A stretch of 64,000 nucleotides of DNA from Struthio camelus. Lineage: Eukaryota > Chordata > Aves > Struthioniformes > Struthionidae. Numbering within the stretch: position 1 is the first letter of the stretch; every line of letters starts with the position of its first letter. This document shows, piece by piece, positions 1-14,297 of this stretch. The DNA lies in the NCBI RefSeq assembly GCF_040807025.1, contig NC_090982.1, positions 31,239,514 through 31,303,513 of the forward strand. The letters are read 5' to 3'. The notes beneath the pieces were generated by a model. The model saw only the letters and a list, made by a program, of their open reading frames with translations, had not been told where the DNA came from and did not search any database. Position numbers and translations under genes: made by a program.

Positions 1-409
1 ATATAAGGTAGTTATAGTGGTAGTTTAAAAAGATTTTACAGGTATGCCAAAGAAAATGCTTGAACTGATCTGGACCTCATTTTACCTGGCTGAAGGGCAA
101 CGAAAGCGTTCAGACCAAGTCCTTTCACTGTGTTCTTCCAGTCCCTGGTTACAAAGACGTTCCTGGCGCCCTGAGCCAAACTGCTCCTTTTGGCCTTGTT
201 ACAAGGACAGAGAGCCAGATCTACCGATGGTCCATAAGAGGGCACCGAAGAATTTCCAAGATTGGCCCAAAATTCTGTAGGACTAAGCTGGACTATCCGT
301 TTTCCTTTTGTCAGTTTTTGTCTATCACGGAAATATAACCACAGTAAGAAAATGAATATATAGGAAAAAAAATCCTATTGCGTAACTGTAATATCTTGCA
401 CTTGTTTTT

Positions 410-840
410 CTTGGCTTTTGAATTATTTAACATCCTTATTATCCTTATCCTCTGATATTTATTTTTACTTCATCATGCCCTTTCTATCAATTTCATTCCT
501 TTACTCTTCTTTCAGCCTTTCTGTCTCTCTGAGCGCTTTGATTGTCCGATTAACTTGTTTCTCTCTTCCTTCCCACTTCTTGCTTATTTTCTTTGCCTTC
601 CTTTTATTCCCTTCTGTTTCTTCCTCTTACTCTTGTCTTGTCCTCGACTCTGCCTGTCTCTCTTCTCTTTGCATTTCTCTCCTCGTGCTCTAGTTCTATC
701 TTTACTTCTTGCCTTATTGTCCAGCTGATGGTTTTACTTTCCCTCCGCACACTCCTGTATTTTTCTCTCTTTGTAAGATACAAAGCTTGTATTCCGTTTG
801 TTGCCATTTTCTTATTGTTGTTGTTTTTTCCCCCCTAACT
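410..840. repeat. pyrimidine-rich (T/C) low-complexity tract
   Basis: About 430 bases of the plus strand are dominated by T and C, with many TCTT, CTCT and TTCC words and few purine runs. This explains the chance open frames rich in Ser, Leu and Phe seen here. It may be a decayed CT microsatellite. Confidence 0.6.
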
Positions 841-2362
841 GTCAGCATAGGAGCAAAGAGGAGCAAAATTCAGCTGTTCAAGTCCCTGTATATCCTACAT
901 GTTTTTGGTATTGTTTTTCTTTTAATATTACCTGTAACTGTTTCCTATCTTTCTCAATATTTGAGACTGCCTGATAGATGGTAACTTAACCCAACACTTG
1001 CGGAAGATTTATACCCCAGAATCTGAATCTTAGTAACACTGAAAAAAGTATAATCTCTGTGATTACTGAATTTAGCCAGAGCAGCAAGGTCAGCCCGTAC
1101 CAGCAGATAGCATGAGACAGACACTACATGTTCTGCTGCATTTTTGAGCTCTGATGCCTGAAGGAAACTGCGTCAATATTATTTTTTTTTTTACGATAAT
1201 TTTAGAAGGAACGCTTGGTTTCTACAGTCAAAAATCCCATGCGTATCATATCTGGTAGTTTTCTTATCCTTGCCTAAAAGAGAGTATGTCCCTCAGGTTA
1301 CTTAATGAACAGAATTGAAAATAAAATCAGAAATAGCAAAATTGAACTATAATAACAAGACTAAACTGTCCTGTGGGGCATATACCTACAACCGGCACTA
1401 GAGGGAAGAGGGACAAGTATTTCTTCTTAAAACGTTGTCGTAGCCACCAGGCCACAGCCCGCACTACCGAGGAGGTGAGCTGCACACTCTCAGCCTCTCA
1501 GAGTCCGACAGTGTGGCAAGCCGCTCGAGAGCTGCTCTTCTGGTTACCATGTCATCAGCCCCTTAATATGCTTTTGCACTGCCACAGCTCCCAGTAATGA
1601 TTTTTCTCTTTCAGTAAAATACAATTGGCCACTGAAGAGTGACATCTAAACAACCTAACAGAGAGGGCTTCTTGCTTAAGCCCTGAAAGATTGCTTTTCT
1701 TCAGATCTTGATGTCATATTCTGAGTTTCTCCAGGGAAAAGCAATGAAAATGGAAATTTTTATTTTGTATGTACACTGTGGTCCCTTATCTTGATTAACA
1801 GAACATTAGTTGCTTATTCCTGTGCTAAAGCACATTTACTGATAGTGTTTTAATATCCCGCTTTAGAATGACTTTGTCAAACACCCAAGTTTACACTGTA
1901 CATGGAACAGGTAAACATGTTCCTTTCTTATTTTCCTGATAGAGATGTTTCTAGCATCCCTGTACATTTTACTTTTACCATTCATGCTCTGTACTTGCAA
2001 AGTTATAAAATAGTAGATATCTTAATCAATATTTTCCCACATAAATCTAGTACTGTATTGTATTACAATAGCGCGTTGTATCTCAGGTACTGTGACTCTA
2101 ATCCAAAAGCTCATCAAAATCAGTGGGTGTCCTTCCACTGACTCCTCTCACCTTTGAAATAGGCCCTGTACTACTGTGGTTCTTTAGCAGGGCATTAGAC
2201 TGGAAAACTTCCTGATATTCAGCACGGTCTGCTGCCCCTTCTTATTGTTTTGTTTGTTGTAAGTATGGCTACAGGTATTAGTTACGCAAGTATGTAGTCA
2301 TATATTTACAGAAGAGCTAAACAAGGATTCCTGGCTCAAAGGAACTCAGAGACTAAGAAAAC

Positions 2363-2385
2363 AGGAGGAGGAGGAGGAGGAGGAA
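2363..2385. repeat. (AGG)n microsatellite
   Basis: There are seven uninterrupted AGG units followed by AA. Confidence 0.9.
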
Positions 2386-3424
2386 ATTCAGAGATGAATT
2401 GAGAAAAGATCAGAGCAAAGAGGAGGCTGGTGCTGTACGGTCCTTCTGATGGCTAGTAGATGGCCAACATTTGCTTAACTGTCCAAAAGTCTGAACTGCA
2501 AACTGGATTTGTAAGATGGGATTAAAAAAATAAAATGCAGCATAGCCAATGGGTTCAGAAATGCAATTTTAAAAGCAGGTCACCATAGAAATGGCTGAGT
2601 CAGGAGGACATGAGTGGAGCAAGAGCCTGAAACATGGCAGAGAAGCAGGGTGAGCAGGCAATAGGTATGAAAGGAGGAGGTTTTAGAAGGTGGCAAGGGT
2701 TTCCAAAGTGGATGAACTTTGCATCATTTACAGAGGGTGAAGAGATTGAGATGAGATTTGAATCAGCCTGGAGAAGACAAGGTTTACAACAGTCTGCACA
2801 CACCTCCATGAAAGTCCAGACAAAAGTTGGAATGACTATTTAGCTGTGACAATGAAGCTGAGGGTTTTCTAGTGATGTGATTTCAACAATAGCTCACTTC
2901 GGGTTCAAGAATGATTACTGCAGGAAACCTACTTGATGAAAAATGAGGGCACTTAATATTCCATCATTTTCTCGCAGATGTTCTATTTGTCAGCTCTCTG
3001 ATGCCTGAAAGATTTGAGCTTGGAAAACTAACAAAGAAATACCAGGAAGCACAAGGAGGGATGACTCCCACAGAGTAGCTGGCCTGCGGATACAAACCAA
3101 TGTCAAGTACTTGTAGGACATTCCTCATCACAGTACGTAAGCTCTGTGTGAAGAGATGTTGTGGCAGAAAAAAAATAAAATCATATTTTCCTTAAAGCTG
3201 AAAAAGTTGGAAGAAGAAAAGTGAATTCTACCTTTGATAAACATTCCCAGTAGGTGCTCTCTCTATCAGTTTTTAATGTAAAAATGATGGTTTTGAAACC
3301 AGAATATTCTAGAGCCTGGGGAAAACACTGATGCCAAGCAACAAAATTAAATGTATCATTAGCTGCATATATGAGACATTCACAATGGAAGATGGAGCAG
3401 TCAAATTTTCAGCACTATTCAGAA

Positions 3425-3517
3425 CTATTATATATATTATAGTATACGATACTATAGTACATACATATGTAATATATACTATATATATTCTGCACATATA
3501 TATACACTATATATATG
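3425..3517. repeat. A/T-rich TATA-type simple repeat
   Basis: There are imperfect runs of TA and ATAT broken by C and G (for example ACTATATATATTC and ACATATATATACAC). They look like a decayed dinucleotide repeat. A TATA box function is not suggested by any gene nearby. Confidence 0.75.
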
Positions 3518-3915
3518 CAGCTTGTTAAAAATTGTCTGAAAACTGGTTTTTAAAGGCAAATTGTGTTCCTCTTTGCTTCTTTAAAAACCACCGATTTAAA
3601 CAAACTGAATTATCAGCTATCAATTAATTGTCTCAGAGAACCTGTTGTATGTCAGACATATGGCAAATGTATAGTTCTTAACATCAGAAACTCCAAATGC
3701 AAAACACGAGCAGAAATTAGAATCATGATGTCAGTCTCAGTCAATCCAGAAAAACAAAGAACATTTCCTGTTTTAGATAATAATAGTAGCATGGTAATTC
3801 AGCAAAAAGCTCTAAAATGCTTTAAGCTTCAAATATCTTGCATTTTAGCTCCATTTTCAAGGCTTTCTTAAATGTTCTCATCTTTTTCCTTTGTGTCGGT
3901 GAGAAATAGGTGTAC

Positions 3916-3951
3916 GATCTGAGAACACAGTACGGTCTGAGAATACAGTAC
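3916..3951. repeat. 18-bp tandem duplication
   Basis: GATCTGAGAACACAGTAC is followed directly by GGTCTGAGAATACAGTAC, two mismatches in 18 bases. Confidence 0.85.
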
Positions 3952-4134
3952 TGCAAATCCTGTTTGGGGATCCTCAATGGTTGGCTTGAAAGAATCAGAC
4001 CAGATGTAGAGAGTGGGAAAGAGGTTCAAGCAACTCAAAAAGATGCCACAGGCTCAGACAAATATCTGCCACAGGCTCAAATAGTGTTTAGTATTAGAAG
4101 GCTTCCTTCATGCCTAGAAATGTGAGGTGCATGC

Positions 4135-4176
4135 ACACTTCTCAAGTGTTGTCAAACACTTTTCAAGTGTTGTCAA
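4135..4176. repeat. 21-bp tandem duplication
   Basis: Two adjacent 21-base copies differ at one position; the shared core is TCAAGTGTTGTCAA. Confidence 0.9.
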
Positions 4177-7111
4177 AATCATATATGTTGTCACAATACA
4201 AACAGCATGGAGGGGATCCTCCAGTTTTTTGCAATAAGGGACTAAGAACAGCCTAAAAGCATACACTGGAGATCTTAGAAATTAGGATCCTGCAATCTGG
4301 AGATTTCACAGCTTTTTTAGTTTATAGTAGTTATCTCTAGAGGATTATCCATAATAATAAATTCTGTAACTTATAAAAGCTCTACACTCCTTTCTGAAAT
4401 TCTGCGAGAGTTGCTAATTTGTCCTTACCTAGACCTGAAGTCCTGCCTCTTCGCTTGAGGAGCAAGTAGAACTTTTCTGGAGCTCCTCTATTACTAACAG
4501 ATGAGAGGCAGAAAACAGCCAATGGATGTTTCACCCCAGGCTCTTGGTCCTCCATGCTCCATGCCTTTCTTACTTTTAATTGTTGTCTTTTCTGCCATGC
4601 TTTTGCGGAATAACTGAAGTATTCCAATCCATGGGTAAACTTAAGCAATTGTTAAGACATTTTTAAGCAGAAGACAAGGATGCTATAGAGGCAGGTGTAC
4701 CATTCAAAAAAGACCTTGATTGAGTGCAGAGGCCCCCATGGCTTAAAAGCCTAAATACTTTGGGGAGTCCTTTCTGCAGAGCTCACTACAGAGGCTGTAG
4801 TTGGTGTACATCTGGTTTTGAAGGGACTCAACTTCCATTTCAGCGTGAAAAAAGAAATAGATTCTCAAAACGTGCAACTCTTGGACTCTCTGTAGTATTT
4901 GGCCTTACATATCTGGAAGCAAACAGCTTGGTTTTGAGCACAGGAAAGCTGTTCTGTACACATTACCTGCTTGAAAAACTGTCCTCCACATCCTGCTCAT
5001 CTGCTCTATTCAGGGCAACATGAGCGCTCCAGGCTAGGTCACTTTTAACACAGGTGCAACCAAGGGTGGAACCAAAGAGCAGCACTAGTCCCATATTAAT
5101 AAAAGCCTAGGTAGCCCAGTAGCCCAGAGAAACTACTAGGCTCTGTAGAAGCAGGTAGAGAAATAGAAACAAAGAGTGTGTCTGCAGATGTTGTTTTCAT
5201 CCTTCAGACTATCCCAGGTAGATTTTAGCTTCTCAGGGACACACAGTAACTAAATAGCTAAAATGAAAAATGATAAACTTTATCCTTACATGATCTTAGG
5301 GTTCGTATGATGGGAATGAGAAAAACAACAGAGATGATGATTACACTAACTAGCAGTCTCAGACTAGTTCCTGTAGCTCATTTTTTATTAAATAATAGTC
5401 AAATAAGGTTGTTTTGTATTTCTGATTAGACAGGAGGTTAGCATGAGGTGGTGGCTCAGTAATATTTCCATTAGTGTCATTTACGCTCTACGTGACTCTT
5501 TTTAATAGTGAGTGCTTGGAATTTGTTTGTTTAGCTGTTTCCTTTCTCATCTCCTCATTGCCCATCTGCAACAATTTCATAGCTTGAACCTTTCCTATAA
5601 ACTACACATTGACAGCTAATACAGGGCCTTTATACACTGTCATTATGGTGTGCAGCTACAGAACAGGACTTACCTTTACTACTTTAACAAGGTGAGGATC
5701 CATGCCCCAGTGATGTTTAAGAAAGTCTTTCAGTTGCTAGAAAGGAATGGGGGTTGCAAGTGAGGAAAATTTTCTGTGCAAAGGGGTATACACGTTTTCC
5801 TTTATAGCCCATACTCCTCCTTTGGTAGTCTGGAGACTATTAATAAAGTAAGTAGACCAAAAAACCCCGACAAAGCACTTGTTTCCAGCCCCCTCCTTTA
5901 CGTACGCCCTCCTGAAGAATCTGGGCTTTTTGCCCCTTTGGGCTCTGCTGGCGCTCACAGCAGCAGCACCAGTCACACACAGGCAGTGAAGATACTGGTG
6001 CTAACATCAGTCAAAACAAAAACCTCCTTGCAAACAGTCTTGTGCATTCATGCTAGAGCAATAGATGGATCCTTTCAGAAAATACGTGTATTTAAAGCTC
6101 TAGCGCAAACCTACTGAGAGGCAAAGTGCTGTCAGGGATGACAGCAGAGCTTCCAAGGTCAGCCTGTGCTATCAAATGCGAACTTTGGCTCTTATCGGCA
6201 GTCAGTGACGGAGCCGACTGACACAGACCCGGCCGTGGTTCATTAAATGTAGGGCACAGCAGTGAAAAGGAGAGATTATCTGATTCCAGTGCATTGTTTG
6301 ATCAGCAGTTGAGGACTACACTGTGCAAATAGCATAAAAGCGTAACACGTTCATCCTCTTGCTTAGGAAGACAGACTAGGTTATATCTGGATTGTGCTCT
6401 GTATCCTATCATTAATGGCTGTTTGATTTGTACTGCTTTTAATTTATCCAGGATAGCATTACTATGATTACTATTCTGTGCACCTGTCTCTATCGTTACC
6501 TTGATCTTTGCACATGCTTTATGTGTTTATTCTATAAAAAATGGATCAAAAGCTCTCTGATGCTTGGTCTATTTGTTTGTACAATGCAGAGCAAAATGGA
6601 AATTAGTGCCTATGGTTCCATATGGTCGCGGTCCCTATGAAAGTAATACACTCAGATTTATACTTACTGTATTTTATGATGTGATTTGCTACAAGCAGTG
6701 CCACCAAACAAGACAGGGTCATCATCCACATATCCTCATTTTGTCATATTCAGGAAAAAGGCATCCAGCAGCAATTTGGGTTGGGGCATCTAAGTGTAAG
6801 AGGCTCTTCCAAGAATCTTAAATGAGATCATTTTTAGAGAAAAAAAAAAAAGTTTATAATATCAGCAAAATAGTTCCTAGGTTATTTGCACCAAATCCTC
6901 AGGATTCATCCTGCTTCAGTTTTTCTGAAACATCTGTATTGATAAAGGTAATCTGCAAAGGGAAGATTTTGTGTCTTTGGAAAAAGATATCCTCAATGTC
7001 TCCTCTCAAAATGAACAGGGGAAGAGCTACCGTTTTCCTCGGCTAGGCCACCACTATCAGGTCTGCTTCAATTAGAACGTTTTTTGGTGACTCAGTGTTG
7101 TCAGATAAAAC

Positions 7112-7150
7112 TTTTTTCCTTTTTTTCTTTTCTTTTCTTTTTTTTTTTTT
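7112..7150. repeat. T-rich microsatellite
   Basis: The stretch has TTTTC-type units merging into a run of thirteen T. Confidence 0.85.
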
Positions 7151-10100
7151 GGTTGCTAGTACTACAAAGTCAAACGGGTCTTAGGAAACAAGCTGTTTCT
7201 CTGTTAGATAGCTAGACAATAATCACCTGACTGAATTTGCACAGAGGTTACTAGAACAGCTGCATCTGAGAAAGCATAAGCAGGAATGGAGTCCAGTTCA
7301 CTCTCTGCCACTGCCTCATGTAGTTTTAATGGGGGTTATGTAGAAAAATATTTTCCTACCTATGTGTCAAGCATACATATGTGAATACGTATAAAGAGAA
7401 GAAGCTGGTTTTGTCTGATATCTGTCTTGCAGGATTTTTGTGATGTTCAAAGTACGGGAAATATTTGCAGAGACCAAAAAGCTTGTCTCAGAGAAGAAAT
7501 TAATCTAAACGCAGCTGAAAGTACCTTCCCTTTGCTGTCTAGGGACTGTTTGAAGAGGAAAAAGGGGATGAAAGTGCCTCCTAATGCAGGTACAAGTCCT
7601 GTACAACTTCAGCATCCTCCTGAACCTTCAAAGTGAATCTACAAAGAAATAAATGTCTCTACGGATCACAGTAACAATGATTAGCTAAATAATATTTTTT
7701 TTCTAGCTATTGAGATAGCTGGAGACACAGAGAAGAAAGACCTTCCTGTTAGCACTAGTATTTTGAGGGAATTTTAGGCAGCAAGCTTCATGGAAAGGAA
7801 AGATATTAGTATTTTAAGTAAGTCTTGTATATCCCTTGAAATAAAAGGAATATAGAGAAAACTCAGCTATAGAGAGTTAGACCCAAAGCTGTCATCTTTT
7901 TCTTTGAATCTTCATTTGGCAGTTTCTGTACTGTAAACAGGCAAGTCAAAGTCTGTAGGACAGAAATGCGCCTTCTGGAACCATCTTTGGAGCATATGCT
8001 GCCTTTCATGTCCAAGTGAAAATGCTTTTATGAGCCACATCCCAGAAAAGAGAGCCTTTCTGAAGCTGTGCCTCACAAGCAAGAGACCTCCTGTACCCCC
8101 AAGCCCTTTCATTAATCTAGTGACGAGCATATATAACAACCTTCACAGAATGACACTAGGAAAAGTTAAGAAAAGCTGATTTAAGAAAGTCATATTTTTC
8201 TGACCCTCTTCCACCAGCACACTACCTTCAGTTTCAAGGCTTTCAGGTTTTTAAGAGTGTTTTACGGATAGCTGCCTTTCCGGAGAATGGGTGCTCGCAG
8301 GGCCTTGCCTTGCAATACACCGTTACCGAATGTTCCCACGAATGCGGTCACAGCTCTGAGAGATGAGAACAGCCAAAAGCAGGTAGCGAGTGCTTTGCTG
8401 TCTCATATTATTTGATGAAACTTTTCTCGTTTGGAGTGAGAGTAATGGAGAGACCTTCCTCATTTGGATTTTGAGAAGACTACTCCCATTCAGTATACAA
8501 GCTATACAAGCTCTGGGAACTTATTGCAAGCAGGTTACTGTTTATGAAGTGGATTACTTTGCCATATTTAGCAGTAAGCATTTAAGCTCTTGGGCAGGGG
8601 TAGTAACATCTCTGGAAGGCAAGGAAGGCTATTTGTACTTCCCTCTTTCCTATAACTAAGAGTTTACAAGACACTGCAACTAATGATGCTCAGGACACAA
8701 GACATTTACCCAAGTTGTATCTCATAAGAATAGATCATCATTTGCTTTCTCTACAACACATCATTTCCCTCTCCTTTCAAAGGATACCATTTTCCAGGGC
8801 CACTACTCATGACTCACGTCATCCTTAATACGATTTTTCTTAACCCACTTTCCAGCAGTGAGCTGACTGCTCCAGCTCCTCCTTACCACTACAGTGCGAC
8901 TAAGGAAAACTCTACAAGCGTGTGAAAAGCTTTATGGTGAGGACTGCTCAGGAAACTCCAATGCAGAGGATGTGCTGAAAGTTGGGCTGGTGGTAGAGAC
9001 TACAGTAAAAGGTACTTTGCTACTGTTACTGGTGGTGTTACTCTAGGCCATGCATGAGCTGTCTAGACACCCAGAAACCTTTAGCCCCTGCGTTATGTGC
9101 GGCTAAGTAGACTGGAGAGAGTACAGCAAGGTGCACAACCTTTTCCCCTCCCCTGATATCATCTATTGCAAGTTTCTGCAATATCGATGCCTATTGCAAA
9201 GTGGTTTCCTCCATCATTCATTCTGCTACTTTCACTACAGCTACAACAGGCAGGCACTAACACCCTTCACCACAATCTATAAAGGTGACTAGAGATCTGG
9301 GGGATCACGGGCAGCATTTTAGGAAAAGAAGATTTTCAGAGATGGCTGCGTAGTACTGTGAAAAGCAGACCTCTTTGAAGTGCCCACAGCGGCCCTCCAA
9401 AAGCAAAGCATCTTGGCCAAAGCGTATCATATTTTTCTATTACCTGAAATTGGAAGGCAGTTAATAACAATGTTTAACCTCCCATTTTGAGAAACAAACA
9501 ACAAATAAACCATATATATCAAAGTAAAAAGGTTAGATCCTTGCATCCCTACGTGTTTTCTTACCAAGAGCTTTCACTGATTGCGTTGTGCCACCTAGTG
9601 ATCTGAGGCAGGAAACGTCCAAGCACCTCTGTGGCGATGCTGGAAATCAAAACAAAGGTAATCAAGACTAAAGCAAGCAGATACACGAAAGGAGATGGGA
9701 AAGGCGCTATTGTAAAGCCTTTGAGAAGAATATGAGAGGATGAGGGAGGGAGGCAAGAGGCTTGCTAATGCAACGGTCGCATGAACACACAGACAGAGTC
9801 TGACCTGAAATGTCCCTCCGGGCTTCACTGTGGGGCTATCGCAGCAGCAAAGGTAGCGTAAGCAGGGAGCTGACAGAGCTGACTTTGTTCATGGGGATGT
9901 CTGCAAGTTTTCCTGGGTGATTTTAGGTCGAGCTGTACACTGCAGTCAGTTATACTAAGGCAAACACATAACACAGGGAGCACTTCCGTTGACTTCAGCA
10001 CAGCCGTTCACAAGAAGAGTGCGTAACCGTAAGGATAAATTCAGTTTTCAAAATGCCCAGGCATGATTAATCAAAAAACTCTGGGGGCTGGATGTCATTT

Positions 10101-11700
10101 ACATGGCACTTGTGAACTGACAATAGATAGAGGCTTTTTCATTGGCTTCGTGGGGAAGTACGTATTATGCAGAAATGCGTTGAGATAAACAGAAAAGAGA
10201 TTTTGGAGTATTTTCATCCAGAATAATTAGTGTAATATGGCAAAACAGAATGAATTACAGGCAAGGGAGAGTTTTGTAGACCAAATTAAGGCCAGCAATT
10301 AAGAACACTTGCCATGTTTGGGGTCGCAGAGATAATAGAGCAGGCATGGAAGGCAGCAGGGCTTATATGCTGGTGACAATAGTCCTTTGGTACAGGCGCC
10401 AATTCGTTTGTGCCCTTGCTGTTGTTCGTGTTCAGACGCTACAGTAGCAGATTAGTGTTTCCTTAGGTGGAGAAAACAACACTGGTGTGAATTTAACTAC
10501 TGTCTTCCTCCTTTTTCTGAACCATGGCTGCGCAGTTTGGGAAAAGTGCCAAGTTGAGGGAGCCACATCTGATTCAATTTGTGAGTCTCCGACAGAAATT
10601 AGGCATGTAACGTACAGTTTCTCATTACTTCTCCATGCAAAACCAGGCTGGGGAAAGCTCCTGGGTGTATAATCCCACAGCTGCTATGATCATACCCTCC
10701 CGTTGCTGCTATCTAACAGTTATTGCTGTACTACTGTTGGCAGCAATGCTCCTTGGTGACTGCTTCATTCCACAGATCAGGAGCAGCCACATACAAGAAG
10801 CTTTCCCAGGTACACATGGGGCCTGTGGCCAAACTAGGAGGTGGGCACAAATCTATAGGGCCATGGTTTACTATCCGACGCACAGGCCCATTCTCCCTAA
10901 CCTGGGGACTCCCCATGTCAGAGTGCAATTACTGCTGAGCAGGAATGCTTCCCTAGCCCGTGAAGAGCAAATAAACTACAGAAACCACATATAGTATTTC
11001 TTAAATACATTAAGCTCTGGCAACATGCAAGATTTGCAGGGCAAAACGCAAGATTTTCTGGTTTTGCCTAGACAAAGCTGGTCCTGAACTCTAGCCTATG
11101 CTTGCCACCAGGGAACGTGCACCCACTCTCAGTCGTCTTGTGAAGGGTGCTTGCAACCCCCTCTGACATTTCTAGGCACCTGGCACCAAAGGCACTAATC
11201 AATACAACAACAACAAAATTATATTTTTACTATGGCAACCCTTGCATGCTGATCAATGCCTTTGGCGTTAGGATGTGGGTTGCTATAGTGAGTATCTATG
11301 CTGCAGGATGCCATAGCAACAAGAAAATATTGTGATTTCTTTTTTTTCTCTAAAATCATCATGAAGGAACAAAGTAGCTCTGAGCTAAAGAGTAAGCTGT
11401 TTTTCCCCAGTCTGTTTGTCTGAATATCGTTGGATTTCAATTTCAATTTGCTCTACTGGGCAAAACAAAAGCATGTCTACAGATGCACTGTTACGTTACT
11501 ATAGTATTTGAAATATTTCCGCTAGCTCCTATGAACTGATATGACTTTAAAACCAGCTTGAAAACAGAATCAAAGCCAGAGAAGCAAATCCTTTTCTCAT
11601 TTACACTGCTATAAAGGTAACAGTAGCTCTAACTTCAGGGATGATACTCAAAGTTCAGACTGATGTAAATGAAAGAATTTGATTAAACATCTGGACAGGA

Positions 11701-12060
11701 AAGATTTATAACTTGCTGCTTGTTTTCATGTTTGCTCTCTGATATTAGCATAGGATACTAGCAGGTCTCTATTCCCCGGGCCGACCTGTGGAGCGAGGAC
11801 TACGTCAGCTGCATGACTGATGGTAGCAAAAAATGCCTGTCCGCACCCACAAAAGCACAGAGCGGCCGGGTGCCTGCACAGATGTCTCTGGGCTTGCGTG
11901 ACACTGGCTGCCGCGCGGGACTCTGTCCTCACCAGACGCATTTAGTGCTGCTGGTGTCCTTGCAGCGGCGGCGAGCACCTGCTGCCTTTCAATGCCCTAA
12001 ATACCAATTTGCGTGCAGGCACTGTAAATGGGGACTGAGGTTCAGAGCCACCTGAGGGGC
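11701..12060. other. GC-rich patch, no gene assigned
   Basis: From about 11770 to 11980 the sequence is clearly richer in G+C and CpG than its surroundings (CGGCCGGG, CCGCGCGG, GCGGCGGCG). Frames are open on both strands here, as expected by chance in GC-rich DNA. It could be a regulatory element or an old exon; nothing in it is recognisable. Confidence 0.4.
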
Positions 12061-14290
12061 TATGTGTGACAAGGGGGCCATACAAAACGCTGCATTGCAA
12101 GTGACTTTAAGGTTATCTGTATCTGTAGTGAGGAGCAATTTGGAGGCCTGCAGACTGTTAAATTTGCGAACTGTAGATCTACGTCATTGCATAGCATGAA
12201 GTAATCTAACGCCTGCACAGCAAAAACACTTTTGATTTGCAGAAGGAAAAAATTGTCCTTAATGCCCTGTCTCTTTTGCTAACTCGCCTCACTCTGCTCA
12301 AGCATTTTGTCAGAAAGAGGTAGTATTCGCACCAGACCGGTTTTGGAAAACACTTAAATGCCTCCATAACTTGCAACATGTGATTAGTGTCTTTGTCGGA
12401 GTCCGCTTGTCACACGTTTATAAGTGTGCACAGTGTGCTGCTGTGGTCTGTTGGAATTGGAAAAAGTGCTTGTTTCTACAAGTACGCTTATTTTTTCCAG
12501 CTGCCTCTCAGCTGGTTAAAATAAAAATATTCCTCTTCCCTACAAGTCATGCCTCGTTTACATATTTAACTGCTTTTTGAGAATGGGGCTAGAGAGAACA
12601 TGACTCACAGTAGGGACAGCTCTCTTTCATTGTATATGCTCTGAGCATCAGAAAGGCTTCATAGGCCTTCTAGTTTCCTGGAACTATTGTACACAGAATT
12701 CGGTAATGCCTTTCCTGGAATCATTGCCAATGATTTTTAGTGACTAATTAGCTAAAAACAAAACAAGACCGAGCCAAAAACTGGCCAAAGAGGACCACCG
12801 GCAGTGGTGGTGTCAGAGACGCACTCACAGGTGATAACAGGCCGAGGCCAAGCTGCTGGCTTAACCTGGTACAGCTGAAAGGCACGGTTGAGAAAGAGCG
12901 AGCTTGGTGCACAGATCTTAACCCTGCTGCAAGGAAGGGGTGGGAAAAAGCCCACCCGAAAGCATGGTGGTACCTATTAGCATTCCTGTCCTGTTCTCCC
13001 TCCTCCATTCGGTTTAGGATCTCTTTGCTCGGCAGTTGGTTGGGCAACGTTGTCTGCTCTCCACCACAGATATTCGCATTAGATCTCCTGCCTAATGCTA
13101 GCGGAGAAGCCCTTCAGAAAAGAAACGTGCCAAATTTCCCCTGCTGTGGGGAGGCTGCTGCCTTTGGCCATACGGGAGGCGTTTTCAGAAGTTTCTGCAC
13201 TGTTGTCTTGACTAGCCAGAATGACCCTTTTAACCTGCTGGCCTCTGCAGCAAAGGCAGCAGCTGCCATTGTAAAAGGTGGATATTAAACAGAGCAAGGT
13301 GGCGAGCAGCAAGGAGGGAGGGTCTTGGTGATGTCTTATGAGCAAGGGATTTTTCTGTTTGATGGTGAGAGTTAATGTTGCTGATTCATTCCCCTTGGAA
13401 GAATACATTTCTGCGTTTCAAAACAGCTAACGCTGAACGGATCTGGGAGCTAAGCCCTGCTATAACCATGATGTTGGCTAAGAATTGTAGAGCAAAATAT
13501 TTCTGTTTTTTGGTTTCTTTAGGACAGGTTTGCATGATAGTTTTCAGCCTATTTACCCATAATAGTGAGGTTTAGAAATGTTCTTTAAAAGCACTGAAAT
13601 CTAAATTTCTCACAGTCTCCTAAATTGAGAAGGGTGGGGCCAAAGAAGAACACCTAATAATGTGAAACCTGTGACAAAAATCACAAGTAGTACCAATATT
13701 GGCATTTATAATTTTTTTTTTTTTTTTAAGGATTAAGCTAATAAGCTGAGCTTTACAGGAAACTAGCATCTTTTGCTATCTTTTGCTAAAAAAGGATGAA
13801 AAGTTAGTCACTGTTTTATCAGAATAGGTTGGTTCGTCTCCATTTGTACAAGTCTTTTGGGGGGGTGGTTTGTCAGGATTTTCTGACATTTCTCTATTTC
13901 AGTTCTCAGCTTTTTTTTAAAGCCTTTGGCATTGACAATGCCATAGGATAGGAATAAACACCACATATTTTGAAAAAAGCAAGCCATATACAAGTTTTTG
14001 GTTCTGGAGTCCATGGAAGGGCTAAAACCTAAAGCAACACACTTTCCTTTTTAGTGGAAATTCTTAACATAGGGTAATTAGTGCTTCATTCATCAGACAG
14101 GCCTCAAAAATATACATTAGGTTTATTATGAAAACTCAGAGTACATTTTTTCTCTCCAATCTACTCAGTCTTTTTTTATGATATAGCCAGGTGACAAAAA
14201 ATGAGGTGATCTCTCAAAGAGACATTTTGTTAATGTTGATAGTGCATCCTTCTATTCATGGTCTGATAGTCAAGATTCACAAATGCTGCT
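12061..14290. other. left flank, no gene seen
   Basis: This is unique-looking sequence with a T16 run at 13712-13727 and a short G7 run near 13860. Several frames of 60 to 109 codons exist, but none resembles a protein. Confidence 0.6.
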
Positions 14291-14297
14291 TTTGTAG

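Larger units (their letters stand above)
1..3300. other. left flank, no gene seen; pyrimidine-rich tract and GGA repeat
   Basis: No open frame here resembles a known protein. The stretch from about 410 to 840 is strongly T/C rich, and a short GGA microsatellite lies at 2363-2385. The rest is ordinary A+T-rich unique sequence. It lies far downstream of SLC28A3. Confidence 0.7.
3301..11700. other. left flank, no gene seen; scattered simple repeats
   Basis: No frame could be matched to a protein. The region holds two short tandem duplications (3916-3951 and 4135-4176) and a T-rich microsatellite (7112-7150). Composition is unremarkable apart from these. Confidence 0.65.

Noticed and set aside
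418..838. Ser/Leu/Phe-rich open frames
   Set aside because: They arise from the pyrimidine-rich tract.
3425..3517. TATA-box-like sequences
   Set aside because: Part of a decayed AT repeat with no gene start nearby.
12748..13047. Overlapping minus-strand frames of 99 and 67 codons
   Set aside because: No similarity to known proteins and no splice context.
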